Below are positions 36,464 to 47,423 of a DNA stretch of 47,437 nt, in pieces. This stretch comes from Sphingomonadales bacterium (GTDB lineage Bacteria > Pseudomonadota > Alphaproteobacteria > Sphingomonadales > Sphingomonadaceae): NCBI GenBank assembly GCA_017309275.1, contig JAFKLT010000070.1, positions 1 to 47,437 of the forward strand, read 5' to 3'. The notes below the pieces were generated by a model, which searched no databases, was not told where the DNA came from, and saw only the letters and a list, made by a program, of their open reading frames with translations. Numbering within the stretch: the stretch's first letter is position 1; the number at the start of each line of letters is the position of its first letter. The translations under genes were made by a program, and so were the position numbers.

Positions 36464-37354
36464 TCAGACGCGTTCCTTCAGCACTTCGACCAGCGTCGTG
36501 CCGAGTTCGGACGGGCTGGCCGACACCTTGATGCCGGCGGCTTCCATCGCCGCGATCTTGCTTTCGGCGTCGCCCTTGCCGCCCGACACGATCGCGCCGG
36601 CGTGGCCCATGCGGCGGCCCGGAGGTGCGGTGCGGCCTGCGATGAAGCCGGCCATCGGCTTCTTGCGGCCGCGCTTGGCCTCGTCGATCAGGAACTGTGC
36701 CGCCTGCTCTTCGGCGTCGCCGCCGATTTCGCCGATCATGATGATCGACTTGGTCGCTTCGTCGGCCAGGAAGAGTTCGAGTACGTCGATGAAGTTGGTG
36801 CCGTTAACGGGGTCGCCGCCGATGCCGACCGCAGTCGTCTGGCCCAGGCCGACGTTCGAGGTCTGGAACACCGCTTCATAGGTGAGCGTACCCGAACGCG
36901 AGACGACGCCCACGCTGCCCTTCTTGAAGATGCTGCCGGGCATGATGCCGATCTTGCACTCTTCGGGGGTCAGCACGCCGGGGCAGTTCGGGCCGATCAG
37001 ACGCGACTTCGAACCCGAAAGCGCGCGCTTCACCTTGACCATGTCGAGCACCGGAATGCCTTCGGTGATGCAGACGATCAGTTCCATCTCCGCATCGATC
37101 GCCTCAAGGATCGAATCGGCGGCGAACGGCGGCGGAACGTAGATGCAGCTCGCGGTCGCGCCCGTCGCGGCCTTGGCTTCCTCGACGGTGTCGAAGTTCG
37201 GCAGGCCGATGTGCGTCGTGCCGCCCTTGCCCGGCGTCACGCCGCCAACCATCTTGGTGCCATAGGCGAGCGCCTGTTCGGTGTGGAAGGTGCCGGTCGC
37301 ACCGGTCATCCCCTGGGTGATGACCTTGGTATTCTTGTCGATCAGGATAGACAT
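36464..37354 (-). CDS. sucD: Succinyl-CoA ligase, alpha subunit
   Basis: The 296-residue alpha subunit has CoA-binding [43 protein letters not shown] and the phospho-histidine loop [14 protein letters not shown]. It needs the beta subunit SucC to act. In most alphaproteobacteria sucC is immediately upstream, but here the preceding gene is an unrelated exported protein, and sucC is not in the window. The ribosome site GGAG lies about 11 bases upstream. Confidence 0.97.
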   Translation of the reverse strand: MSILIDKNTKVITQGMTGATGTFHTEQALAYGTKMVGGVTPGKGGTTHIGLPNFDTVEEAKAATGATASCIYVPPPFAADSILEAIDAEMELIVCITEGIPVLDMVKVKRALSGSKSRLIGPNCPGVLTPEECKIGIMPGSIFKKGSVGVVSRSGTLTYEAVFQTSNVGLGQTTAVGIGGDPVNGTNFIDVLELFLADEATKSIIMIGEIGGDAEEQAAQFLIDEAKRGRKKPMAGFIAGRTAPPGRRMGHAGAIVSGGKGDAESKIAAMEAAGIKVSASPSELGTTLVEVLKERV

Positions 37355-37370
37355 ATTCGAGAAACTCCAG

Positions 37371-39211
<1,841 letters not shown>

Positions 39212-39751
39212 ATGAAACATATATCGCTGAAACTCGCATTCGCGCTGTCACTCGCCGCCGCAACCCCCGCCCACGCCAGCGAAAAGGGATGGGACGACGC
39301 CGGATCGATCGCGCGCGATGCGCTGGTCGTCGCGGCGTTCGGCATCCCCGCCGTACAGGGGGACTGGGACGGCGCGCTTCAGGCCGGCGGCAGCGTCGGC
39401 GGGGCGGCGCTGGTCACTTATGGGATGAAGGAGGCTTTTCCCGAACGCCGTCCCGATGGCAGCGACAACAAGAGCTTTCCATCGGGCCATACGTCGGTGT
39501 CCTTCGCCGCTGCCGCCACGCTTCACAACCGCTATGGCTGGGAGGTCGGGTTGCCGGCGCAGATCGTCGCCGCCTTCGTCGGGCTGAGCCGCGTCGAGGC
39601 GAAGAAGCACCATGTCCATGACGTGCTGGTCGGCGCCGCGATCGGCGAAGCGTCGGGCTTTCTGATCACGCGCAAGGCGAGCGACCGCGTCCAGATCTTT
39701 CCGTGGGGCGACACCAAGGGCGGTGGCGTGGCGATGACGATGCGCTTCTGA
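39212..39751 (+). CDS. Exported PAP2-family phosphatase
   Basis: The 179-residue protein has a signal peptide (KLAFALSLAAATPAHA). The three acid-phosphatase motifs of the PAP2 superfamily are present: KEAFPERRP, SFPSGHTSV and SRVEAKKHHVHDVLVG. It probably dephosphorylates lipid phosphates or other phosphomonoesters in the periplasm. A very strong ribosome site (AGAGGAGGAGA) precedes the ATG. Confidence 0.92.
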   Translation: MKHISLKLAFALSLAAATPAHASEKGWDDAGSIARDALVVAAFGIPAVQGDWDGALQAGGSVGGAALVTYGMKEAFPERRPDGSDNKSFPSGHTSVSFAAAATLHNRYGWEVGLPAQIVAAFVGLSRVEAKKHHVHDVLVGAAIGEASGFLITRKASDRVQIFPWGDTKGGGVAMTMRF

Positions 39752-39808
39752 CCGCGCTGTAACCGCCGATTAACCCTCCCTTATCCCTGCGCCTGCTATG
39801 CGCGCGCG

Positions 39809-40852
39809 GTGACGCGGGCGATCATCAGCTTCGACACCGAACTTTCCGCCGGACTCTACCAGCGGGGAGCCGACGCGCGCGCCAATTTCGAAAGCTCGAT
39901 CCTCGGTCGCTGCCGCGAGGGCGATTTCGGTATCCTCTTTCAGATGGACCTTCTGGAACGGCACGGTCTGACCGGCGTCTATTTCGTCGATCCGATGCCC
40001 GCGCTGGTTTATGGCCCCGCGATCATCGATGCGATCGTCCAGCCGATCATCGCACGCGGGCACGAGGTACAGCTGCATATTCATACCGAATGGCTGGAGT
40101 TCGCGAAGTTCAATCCGGCCGGACGCCTGACCGGACGCAATATAGGCGACTTCCCGCTGGCCGCGCAGAAAAAGCTGATCGCGCTGGCCCGCGACATATT
40201 GGTCGGCGCCGGTGCGCCGCGCCCGACCGCCTTCCGCGCAGGCAATTTCGGCGCCAATGACGACACGCTGCGCGCGCTGGCATTGCTGGGCTTCCGTTTC
40301 GACAGCAGCTTCAACGGCGCCTATCAGGGGCATGGCTGCGACATCTCGCTCGACCCCGGCAACCTGGGCATGCGCGTGCACGAAGGCGTTTGCGAAGTCC
40401 CCGTCAGCGGGCTGATGGACCGCACCAACCGGTTCCGTCCCGCGCAGCTTTGCGCGATGTCGGAAGAGGAGATGCGCGACGCGCTGGACCATTCGGCGGC
40501 GAGCGGCGCGATCCAGTTTTCGGCCTTCAGCCACAGTTTCGAACTGCTGAGCCGCGACCGCGAGGTCGCGAACCACTTGGCCATATCGCGCCTCGAAGCG
40601 CTATGCCGCGCCGCGGCGGACGATGCGCGGATCACGACCGGCGGCTTTGCCACCCTGCCCGCGCCCCCCGCGCGACCGCGCCGCATCCAGGTCGCCGCCC
40701 CCAAGCCGCTGCGCACGCTGCGCCGGGTGATCGAGCAGGGCTTCGGCCATCTGGCGCACGAGGTCCGCTACGTCCGCGATCTGATCGCGGTCACGGTCAA
40801 TTCGTCACGCTGGGGCAAGATATTAGGCGGCGTCATCCTGGCCGTGGCCTAG
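39809..40852 (+). CDS. Polysaccharide deacetylase-like (NodB-fold) protein
   Basis: The 347-residue protein has the NodB-type barrel with ISFDTE (metal/catalytic Asp pair region), QLHIHTEW (metal histidines) and FRAGNFGAND. A later HSF histidine is also visible. These motifs place it in the deacetylase-like group associated with envelope polysaccharides; substrate and activity are unproved. The start is GTG 39809 (MTRAIISFDTE). Its last 30 bases overlap the end of zapE on the opposite strand. Confidence 0.82.
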   Translation: MTRAIISFDTELSAGLYQRGADARANFESSILGRCREGDFGILFQMDLLERHGLTGVYFVDPMPALVYGPAIIDAIVQPIIARGHEVQLHIHTEWLEFAKFNPAGRLTGRNIGDFPLAAQKKLIALARDILVGAGAPRPTAFRAGNFGANDDTLRALALLGFRFDSSFNGAYQGHGCDISLDPGNLGMRVHEGVCEVPVSGLMDRTNRFRPAQLCAMSEEEMRDALDHSAASGAIQFSAFSHSFELLSRDREVANHLAISRLEALCRAAADDARITTGGFATLPAPPARPRRIQVAAPKPLRTLRRVIEQGFGHLAHEVRYVRDLIAVTVNSSRWGKILGGVILAVA

Positions 40853-41944
40853 CGCCAGATAGTCGTCGGACTGCATTTCCGACAGACGGCTGGCTGTCCG
40901 CTCGAACTCGAACGCTCCGTCGCCCGCGACATAAAGATCGTCGGGCATCGCCGCCGCGCTGGCAAGCAGCTTGACCTTATATTCGTAGAGCGCATCGATC
41001 AGCGTCACGAAACGCGCCGCCTCGTTTCGATTCTCCGGTCCCATACGCGGAATGCCGACGATGATGACGGCGTGGAAATGCCGCGCGATGGCCAGATAGT
41101 CCGACGCGCCGCGCGCTTCGGAGCAGAGTCGCTTGAACGAAAAGACCGCCACGCCCTTCAGCGCCTTCGGCACATGCAGCATGCGGCCGCCGCCGACATC
41201 GAGGTCGAGCGTCGGCACATGCGCGCGATCTTCGGGCGGATAGTCGGTCAGGCGGAAGAAAGCGGCCGAAAGCGCGGCGCTGGCCGCATCGTCGGCCGGA
41301 ACGAACCAGCGCGCGCCGTCGCCCAGACGGTCGCGGCGATAATCGGTCGGCCCGTTGAGGCTCATCACGTCCAGACGCGCCTCGACCAGCGCGATGAAGG
41401 GCAGGAAATGTTCGCGGTTGAGCCCGTCCTTGTAGAGATCCTTCGGCGGCCGGTTCGACGTCGCGACGACGGTGACCCCGCGATCGATCAGCGCGGTGAA
41501 CAGGCGCGACAGGATCATCGCGTCGGCGCTGTTGTTCACGACCATCTCGTCAAATGCGAGGCAGCGGACATTTTCGACGAGCGACGCCGCAACCTGCGGG
41601 ATCGGGTCGCCGCTTTCCGTCTTGCGCACGTCGCGCATCCGCGCGTGCACATCGAGCATGAAGGCGTGGAAATGGACGCGCCGCTTTCGCTCGATCTTGA
41701 GCTGGTCGTAGAACAGATCCATCAGCATCGACTTGCCGCGGCCGACCGCACCCCACAGATAGACGCCGCGCGGCGCGTCGGGCTTGCGCCCTGCGATCCG
41801 CCACAACAGACTGCCCCGCGGGGGCGATGCCTCCAGTTCCTCCTGAAGTCGGTTCAGTCGCTCGGCTGCGCTGCGCTGTTCAGCGTCGGGCTTCAACTCG
41901 CCACCCGCGACGAGCGCGTCATAGGCGGCAAGGACGCTCGTCAT
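40823..41944 (-). CDS. zapE: Cell-division protein ZapE (AFG1-like ATPase)
   Basis: The 373-residue AAA-type ATPase has Walker A GAVGRGKS (65-72), Walker B CLAFDEM and the sensor region VVATSNRPPKDLY, followed by the ZapE/AFG1 signature FLPFIALVEARLDV. ZapE constrains Z-rings under stress in E. coli. The ATG overlaps the thioesterase stop (ATGA). Association with mdh/odh genes is common in alphaproteobacteria, although here two plus-strand genes intervene. Confidence 0.95.
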   Translation of the reverse strand: MTSVLAAYDALVAGGELKPDAEQRSAAERLNRLQEELEASPPRGSLLWRIAGRKPDAPRGVYLWGAVGRGKSMLMDLFYDQLKIERKRRVHFHAFMLDVHARMRDVRKTESGDPIPQVAASLVENVRCLAFDEMVVNNSADAMILSRLFTALIDRGVTVVATSNRPPKDLYKDGLNREHFLPFIALVEARLDVMSLNGPTDYRRDRLGDGARWFVPADDAASAALSAAFFRLTDYPPEDRAHVPTLDLDVGGGRMLHVPKALKGVAVFSFKRLCSEARGASDYLAIARHFHAVIIVGIPRMGPENRNEAARFVTLIDALYEYKVKLLASAAAMPDDLYVAGDGAFEFERTASRLSEMQSDDYLALGHGQDDAA

Positions 41945-42432
41945 TTCCGGCTCGCCTTGCGGATTGTGCCGGCGAAGCTGAGGACGAGATGGCTGTCGCC
42001 GTCGCCCTGCACGACGAGCCCGCGCAGAAAGATCAGGCGCCCGGTCTCGCGAACGAGTTCGACGATCGCGTCAAGCGGTTCGTCGACCCGCCCGGCACCG
42101 ACGAATTGCGTCGACAGGTCGAGCGTCACCGAATGGCCGGCATCGAGCGAGCCGAATTGGTGCGAGGCGGCAAAAAGCGCGATATCGACGAGCGAAAGCG
42201 TCACCGCGCCATGGACATTGTCACCGAGGTTGCTGTGCTTGCGCGTGGGTAGCATCCGCACGCGGGCGCGAGGACGGCCGTCCTCTGTCGGGCCTTCCGC
42301 GCGCACCGACAGCGGTTCGATAAAGGCGTTGAAGCGGCTCGGATCCTTGAGGTTCCAGCTGACCCAGCCATCAGCCAGTTCTTCGGCACTGAAATTCTCG
42401 CGCCGCTTCGGCTCCTCGATTCCGTCGTTCAT
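41941..42432 (-). CDS. PaaI-type hotdog thioesterase
   Basis: The 163-residue hotdog-fold protein has the acyl-CoA thioesterase core HSNLGDNVHGAVTLSLVDIA, in which the Asn/His/Gly loop is conserved. LDLSTQFVGAG follows. The acyl substrate is unknown. ATG 42432 is preferred since it overlaps the stop of the small exported protein (ATGA); its own stop overlaps zapE in the same way. The chain sdhB-exported protein-thioesterase-zapE is thus one coupled unit. Confidence 0.88.
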   Translation of the reverse strand: MNDGIEEPKRRENFSAEELADGWVSWNLKDPSRFNAFIEPLSVRAEGPTEDGRPRARVRMLPTRKHSNLGDNVHGAVTLSLVDIALFAASHQFGSLDAGHSVTLDLSTQFVGAGRVDEPLDAIVELVRETGRLIFLRGLVVQGDGDSHLVLSFAGTIRKASRK

Positions 42433-42650
42433 GCCCTGCAGTATCCGTCCAATTGTCCGTCGCGGATCAGTCCGCCACAATAGTCGGCCCGCGCCCTGGC
42501 GCGCACCGCATCGCTTCCGACCCATTGCGCCACGCCCGTCGTCCAGCCGACGATAGCGGTAGGCGCGGGTTGCGGATCAAATTGTGCGTGAACGATGGGC
42601 GCAGGAACCGCAAGCGCCAGTGCAGCAAGTGCTGCCAGCGCTTGCCGCAT
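42429..42650 (-). CDS. Small exported protein after sdhB
   Basis: The 73-residue product begins with a signal peptide, [18 protein letters not shown], with cleavage likely after VHA. The 51-residue mature part ends DYCGGLIRDGQLDGYCRA, with a cysteine pair that could form one disulfide. No family is recognised. Its ATG overlaps the sdhB stop (TGATG), and its own stop overlaps the thioesterase ATG, so it is almost certainly translated. Confidence 0.75.
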   Translation of the reverse strand: MRQALAALAALALAVPAPIVHAQFDPQPAPTAIVGWTTGVAQWVGSDAVRARARADYCGGLIRDGQLDGYCRA

Positions 42651-43432
42651 CAGACCTGGCGCTCGGCCGTCATCTTCTTGATTTCGGCGATCGCGCGCGC
42701 GGGGCTGAGGCCCTTGGGGCACGCATTCGAGCAGTTCATGATCGTGTGGCAGCGATAGAGGCGGAAGGGGTCCTCCAACTCGTCGAGACGCTCGCCGGTC
42801 ATTTCGTCGCGGCTGTCGGCGAGCCAGCGATAGGCCTGAAGCAGGATCGCGGGGCCGAGGAACTTGTCGCTGTTCCACCAATAGCTGGGGCAGCTTGTCG
42901 AGCAGCAAGCGCAAAGAATGCACTCGTACAGGCCATCGAGCTTTTCACGCTCGGCCGGCGACTGGAGGCGTTCCTTGCCGCTTGGCGTCGTCGTCTTGGT
43001 CTTCAGCCAGGGTTCGATCGACGCATATTGCGCATAGAAATGGGTGAAGTCGGGGACCAGGTCCTTGATCACTTCCATATGCGGCAGCGGGGTGATCTGG
43101 ATGTCGCCCTTCAGATCCTCGATCGCCGTCGTGCAGGCGAGACCGTTCTTGCCGTTCATGTTCATCGAACAGCTGCCGCAGATGCCCTCGCGGCACGAAC
43201 GGCGGAAGGTCAGCGTGCTGTCCTGCTCGCTCTTCATCTTGATCAGCGCGTCGAGCACCATCGGACCGCATTTGTCGGTATCGATCTCGAACGTATCGAA
43301 ATGAGGGTTCTCGCCCTTGTCGGGGTCGTAACGATACACCTTGAATTTCTTGACGTTGGTCGCGCCCTCGGCCCGATGGACCGTCCCGCCCTTTTTCGGG
43401 CGGCTGTTCTTGGGCAGACGAAATTCGGCCAT
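42650..43432 (-). CDS. sdhB: Succinate dehydrogenase iron-sulfur subunit
   Basis: The 260-residue subunit of complex II has an N-terminal 2Fe-2S domain ([13 protein letters not shown], and the later CTT). The C-terminal 4Fe-4S and 3Fe-4S ligands are in [12 protein letters not shown] and [15 protein letters not shown]. It transfers electrons from SdhA to quinone at the membrane. sdhC, sdhD and sdhA are not adjacent: the upstream neighbour is a divergent flippase. The subunit is therefore transcribed apart from the others. Confidence 0.97.
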   Translation of the reverse strand: MAEFRLPKNSRPKKGGTVHRAEGATNVKKFKVYRYDPDKGENPHFDTFEIDTDKCGPMVLDALIKMKSEQDSTLTFRRSCREGICGSCSMNMNGKNGLACTTAIEDLKGDIQITPLPHMEVIKDLVPDFTHFYAQYASIEPWLKTKTTTPSGKERLQSPAEREKLDGLYECILCACCSTSCPSYWWNSDKFLGPAILLQAYRWLADSRDEMTGERLDELEDPFRLYRCHTIMNCSNACPKGLSPARAIAEIKKMTAERQV

Positions 43433-43558
43433 ATGTCTGGCTCCCCTGATGCAGTCGCGGTCGGCCTAGACCCGATTGATAGAGTCGACAAGGGGGTGAT
43501 GCATGCAAAAGCGAAAGCCGCTGGCGACGGCGCGGCCAAACCGCTAGGGGCGCGCTGA

Positions 43559-45091
43559 ATGAGCGAAGAGACCGCCCAACCCGCCGTCACCAGCCGCAGC
43601 GTCGCGAAAGGACTCGGCACGACCGTCCTCGCGCGCCTGGGCGCGGTGGTCGAGATTGTCGCGCAGCCGCTTTACGTGCTGATGTTCGGGCTCGCGGGCT
43701 ATGGCCTCTATGCGGTGCTCTGGGCGACGATCAACCTGATCGAGAACATCTTCGACCTGGGCATGACGAGCGCGATGCAGCGCACGGTGCCACAGTCGGC
43801 GAGCGATGCGGAGGCAGCGGCCGCACTGCGCACCGCAATGATCTTCGGCGTCGGGCCGTGCTTGGTGGTGGGGGGGGGGATTGCTTTCTTCGCCAAGGAC
43901 CTGTCGCTATTTCTGAATGTCGCCGAGCGGGACCGGGCGCTGGTCGTGCCGGCGATCCAGCTGTTCGTGTGGGCGCTGCCGCTGTGGGCGTTCGTCGAGA
44001 TCGCGACGTCGGCGATGCGCGCGCGGATGGTGTTCGGCGCGGAAATCCGCCTGCGCATCGTGTGGGAACAGATCATGCGGCTGGTCTTCGCGGGCCTGTT
44101 CTTCGCGGGCGGCCTGGGCCTGAAAGGCCTGTTCATCGCGCATCTGTGCTCGCTGGCGATCACCGCCGCGCTGTGCGTCCGGCTGCTCACCCGATATTAC
44201 AACTTTGCCGATTTGTGGCGCGGCGGACGCGGTAGCGAGGTCGAACGCAACACCTTCTGGGCGGGGCTGTCGATCCTGCCATCGAACATCATCGCCCGCC
44301 TGTTCGGCGACGCCCCCGCGCTGATCCTGAACCTGTTGCTGCCCGGCGCGGCGGGCGCGGCGGCGGCGGGCCTGTTCACGATCGCGCGCAAGCTGTCGAG
44401 CGTCGTGCAACTGGTCCGCATCGCCTTCGTCTATGTCCTCGCCCCGCTGGCCGCGAGCGCCGAGCGCGAGGATCGCGCGCAGGTCGCCGACATCTATGCC
44501 TATGCCACGCGGCTGATCTCCGCGATCGCGCTGCCGCTTTCGGCGGTGCTCGCCGCCGGCAGCTCGTCGCTGTTGAGCCTGTTCGGCGCGCAGGCGCACA
44601 TCGCGCAGGGCGCGGTGATCATCCTGCTGTTCGCGCGCGCGATCGAGGCGGTGCTGGGCATCTCGCTGCCCGTGCTGCAGGTCGTCGCAGCATTCCGCCA
44701 CCAGCTTACCGCCGCGATCTTCGGCGTGATCGTCGCGCTGGCTTCGGGCTGGCTGATCCTTGGCCGGATGGACGCGCTGACCGGCGTCACGCTGGCGATG
44801 TCGATCGGACTGGTCGTGATGGCGGGCGTCCCGATGATCCAGCTCGCCGTCGGGCAGCGGCTCCACCCCTTCGACCACCAGTTTCCGAAGGTCGCGCTGC
44901 GCGGCCTGCTGATCACGGTCGCGGCGGGCGCGCTGGCGCTGCTGGTCAGCCGCCTGCCCGATCCGGTCGCGCTGCCGCTGATCATCATCATCGCGGCGGC
45001 CGCGATCTGGTCGTCGCTGCGCTTTGCCTTGCCCTACGCCGACCGCGCTTCGCTGGGCAAGACGGCGCGCAAGCTGCGGCTGATCGCCTGA
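43559..45091 (+). CDS. Wzx-like polysaccharide/lipid flippase
   Basis: The 510-residue integral membrane protein has about 12-14 hydrophobic helices in the MATE/MVF arrangement. The N-terminal portion (LGTTVLARLGAVVEIVAQPL and FGLAGYGLYAVLWATINLIE) resembles oligosaccharide flippases. It probably translocates a lipid-linked saccharide or head-group donor. AGGGGCG precedes the ATG. It is the first gene of the plus-strand run with the methyltransferase-like and kinase-like genes. Confidence 0.87.
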   Translation: MSEETAQPAVTSRSVAKGLGTTVLARLGAVVEIVAQPLYVLMFGLAGYGLYAVLWATINLIENIFDLGMTSAMQRTVPQSASDAEAAAALRTAMIFGVGPCLVVGGGIAFFAKDLSLFLNVAERDRALVVPAIQLFVWALPLWAFVEIATSAMRARMVFGAEIRLRIVWEQIMRLVFAGLFFAGGLGLKGLFIAHLCSLAITAALCVRLLTRYYNFADLWRGGRGSEVERNTFWAGLSILPSNIIARLFGDAPALILNLLLPGAAGAAAAGLFTIARKLSSVVQLVRIAFVYVLAPLAASAEREDRAQVADIYAYATRLISAIALPLSAVLAAGSSSLLSLFGAQAHIAQGAVIILLFARAIEAVLGISLPVLQVVAAFRHQLTAAIFGVIVALASGWLILGRMDALTGVTLAMSIGLVVMAGVPMIQLAVGQRLHPFDHQFPKVALRGLLITVAAGALALLVSRLPDPVALPLIIIIAAAAIWSSLRFALPYADRASLGKTARKLRLIA

Positions 45092-45126
45092 CCCGACCGG
45101 CCGCGCCGCGGCGATGGGACAGAAGC

Positions 45127-45163
45127 TCTTATTTGGCGGTCTTATTTGGGGGTCTTATTTTGG
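45127..45163. repeat. Three tandem 13-bp repeats upstream of the PEMT-like gene
   Basis: TCTTATTTGGCGG (45127-45139) and TCTTATTTGGGGG (45140-45152) are followed by a third partial copy TCTTATTTTGG (45153-45163). They lie 68 bases before the ATG at 45231, in the 139-bp gap after the flippase. The array may mark a promoter or a regulator-binding array and could vary by slippage. Confidence 0.8.
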
Positions 45164-45230
45164 CCGCAAACTTTGCTAGAGGGGACGCCACATAATTGCC
45201 GCGAGACGCGGCCAACAGGCGGATCATATA

Positions 45231-45971
45231 ATGTATCAGCAGGAACTCGCCCGCAGCGGCAAGCGGCTTTTCTTCATTCGCGGCACCTATATCTATATCA
45301 CCATCGCGATCTCGGTCCTGATCGCATGGTGCAGCAAGGATTGGGGTCCGTTCCAGACCGCGACCGGCGACTGCGCCTGGTTCTGGCTGTCGCTGGGCGT
45401 CGCCAGCGCGGGCGCGATCGTCCGCATCTTTACCAGCGGCTGGGCCGCGCTCGGCACCTCGGGCCGCGCCAAGGTCGCCGCAGAGGCGAGCGAGCTCAAC
45501 ACCACCGGCCCGTACAGCCTGGTGCGCAACCCGCTGTATGTCGGGCGCATCCTGAACTTCACCGGCCTTGCCATGCTGTCGGGCAGCTGGGTTTTCGGCG
45601 CGATCGTCTTTCTGCTCGCGATCCTGATCTATGAGCGCATCTCGATCTATGAGGAAGAATTCCTCCGCGAAAAATTCGGCGCGGCGCATGCCGAATGGGC
45701 CCAGCATGTCCCGGCCCTGCTCCCCCGCCTGCACGGCTGGGTAAAGCCCAAATATCCCTTCTGGTGGAAGCGCATGATCTGGCGCGAACAGAACAAGCTG
45801 TTCCTGCTCGCCACGACCGTCTTCCTGACCTGGTTCGCGCGGCTGGACTTCAACTTCGACGTGCTGACGCCGCAGCAGTGGACCTGGGTCTATATCTATG
45901 CCGCGCTGGTCGTCGTCCGCTTCTTCATCGGCGGGCTGAAGATGGTCGGGTTCTTCAAGGAACTGAGCTGA
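45231..45971 (+). CDS. PEMT/ICMT-like membrane methyltransferase
   Basis: The 246-residue protein has five or so membrane helices. The PEMT/ICMT signature is present: TTGPYSLVRNPLYVGRILNF with R/N-P-x-Y at 99-103, and the acidic YEEEFLREKFG before the last helices. Family members methylate phosphatidylethanolamine, isoprenylcysteine or other lipids with SAM; the substrate is not deducible. AGGCGGA precedes the ATG. The next gene begins 4 bases after its stop. Confidence 0.85.
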   Translation: MYQQELARSGKRLFFIRGTYIYITIAISVLIAWCSKDWGPFQTATGDCAWFWLSLGVASAGAIVRIFTSGWAALGTSGRAKVAAEASELNTTGPYSLVRNPLYVGRILNFTGLAMLSGSWVFGAIVFLLAILIYERISIYEEEFLREKFGAAHAEWAQHVPALLPRLHGWVKPKYPFWWKRMIWREQNKLFLLATTVFLTWFARLDFNFDVLTPQQWTWVYIYAALVVVRFFIGGLKMVGFFKELS

Positions 45972-45975
45972 TCAA

Positions 45976-46665
45976 ATGGGGGGCGATCTCGCTCCCCTGA
46001 TCGCAGTCGTCGGCAGCGACGGGTCGGGCAAGTCGACCCTGTCGGCGGATCTGCTGGCGCATGTCCAACAGACGCGGCAGGCCGAAAGCGGCTATCTGGG
46101 CCTGGGTTCGGGCGAACAGGGACGCCGCATCGGACGCTGGCCGATCATCGGGCCGCCGCTGCACCGCTTCCTCGACGGCATCGCCGACCGGCTGCGCGAA
46201 CCCGGCGAGCCGATCCCCGGACGGATCGCGGCACGCTATGCGCTGAACAAGTCGAAGAAGCGCCGCGCGAAGTTCGAGGGGCTGCTGGACCGGCGGCGCG
46301 CGGGCATCACCATCGTCACCGACCGCTATCCGCAGATCGAGGTTCCGGGACTGCACGACGGGCCGATCCTGGCGGGGCGCGCGACCAATGCGCGGCTGGC
46401 CGCGATGCAGGCCGAAGAGCGCGCGCTGTATGCCGCGATGGCGGCCTATATCCCCACGCTGGTCATCCGGTTGCACGTCGACGTCGACACGGTGATGGCG
46501 CGCAAGCCCGACCATGACCGCGCGCTGATCACGCGCAAGGTCGAGACGGTGCCCCTGCTGGCGTTCGGCGGCGCCCCGATCGTCGATATCGACGCGACGA
46601 TCCCCTATGACGAGGAATTGGCGCTGGCGACCGCGGCGGTCGATCAGGCGCTGGCCGCCGCCTGA
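45976..46665 (+). CDS. Thymidylate-kinase-like P-loop protein
   Basis: The 229-residue protein has P-loop GSDGSGKST (13-21) and the DRYP element (116-119) of the thymidylate kinase-like fold. The central region is long and basic (NKSKKRRAKFEGLLDRRR), unlike true Tmk. Homologues in envelope clusters likely phosphorylate a sugar or polyol (inference). It starts 4 bases after the methyltransferase gene. Its last 22 bases overlap the convergent nucleotidyltransferase gene. Confidence 0.83.
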   Translation: MGGDLAPLIAVVGSDGSGKSTLSADLLAHVQQTRQAESGYLGLGSGEQGRRIGRWPIIGPPLHRFLDGIADRLREPGEPIPGRIAARYALNKSKKRRAKFEGLLDRRRAGITIVTDRYPQIEVPGLHDGPILAGRATNARLAAMQAEERALYAAMAAYIPTLVIRLHVDVDTVMARKPDHDRALITRKVETVPLLAFGGAPIVDIDATIPYDEELALATAAVDQALAAA

Positions 46666-47423
46666 CGCGCCGCGAAAATCCGTTCGATCAGTTCGATGTC
46701 GACGGGCTTGTCGGCATCGATGCACGCCTCCCCCTCCGACATCGGCACGACCCGTGCCTTCAGCCCGAAGCGCAGGCCCGCGCGGGCGATCCCCTGTTGA
46801 ATCGTGAACAGCCGGAGCAACGCGCCCATCAGCAGCCACGGGCCGAAAGCGGCGATGATCTTCAGCCCCTTTTTGCGGTCGCGTTCGATCCGGCCCCAGA
46901 AATCGAGCAGCGGCAGCACGCGCCGCCCGCGCAGGCGAAACATGTTCGCCCCCGACCACCAGCCGCCGCGAAATTTCAGCCAGGTCCGTTTCGATTCCGG
47001 ATAGCGCGCAAGCAGCACATGTTTTTCGACCATCGCGACCGCGACGTCGCTGTCCTCCGCACCCGCCAGAAATTCGGCGATCATCGCGGGGGTGAGCAGC
47101 ACATTGTCGGCGGTCGTCACCAGCACCGGCGTGTCGTCACCGGGAAGCGCGGCGGCCAGCGAGCTGCTGATCCCCTGCCCCGAATCCGCGAAATGCAGGT
47201 CGGCAAGACCGGCAAGGCCGGGTTCGGCCGCGAGTTCGGCGCTGTTCTGCGCCAGGATGGTGATCGGGCCGACCAGCGGCGAACCGCGCAGCGCCCGCAC
47301 GACATGGACGAGCATCGGCTGGCCCGCGATCGGCAACAGCGCCTTGGTCGACACCCCGCTGCCCGTGAGCAGCGGATCGGGGCCGGGACGGCTGCCCGCC
47401 ATGACGATGGCCGCGATCGTCAT
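46644..47423 (-). CDS. MobA-like nucleotidyltransferase
   Basis: The 259-residue NTP-transferase-fold protein has a nucleotide loop VMAGSRPGPDPLL, the substrate lysine region STKALLPIAGQPML and the metal-binding TTADNVLLTP. Sugar- or polyol-phosphate nucleotidyltransferases share this layout; the C-terminal helices (DADKPVDIELIERIFA) resemble those of phospholipid head-group enzymes. The ATG at 47423 overlaps a TGA (47420-47422) ending AQAAP in the frame entering from the right edge, so a further minus-strand gene is likely just outside. Confidence 0.85.
   Translation of the reverse strand: MTIAAIVMAGSRPGPDPLLTGSGVSTKALLPIAGQPMLVHVVRALRGSPLVGPITILAQNSAELAAEPGLAGLADLHFADSGQGISSSLAAALPGDDTPVLVTTADNVLLTPAMIAEFLAGAEDSDVAVAMVEKHVLLARYPESKRTWLKFRGGWWSGANMFRLRGRRVLPLLDFWGRIERDRKKGLKIIAAFGPWLLMGALLRLFTIQQGIARAGLRFGLKARVVPMSEGEACIDADKPVDIELIERIFAARQAAASA

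Noticed and set aside
33114-36881. 1255-codon open frame on the plus strand, antisense to odhB/odhA/sucD
   Set aside because: The composition is low-information and Arg/His/Asp-rich; the opposite strand encodes unmistakable OdhA. Such antisense openness is expected at this GC content.
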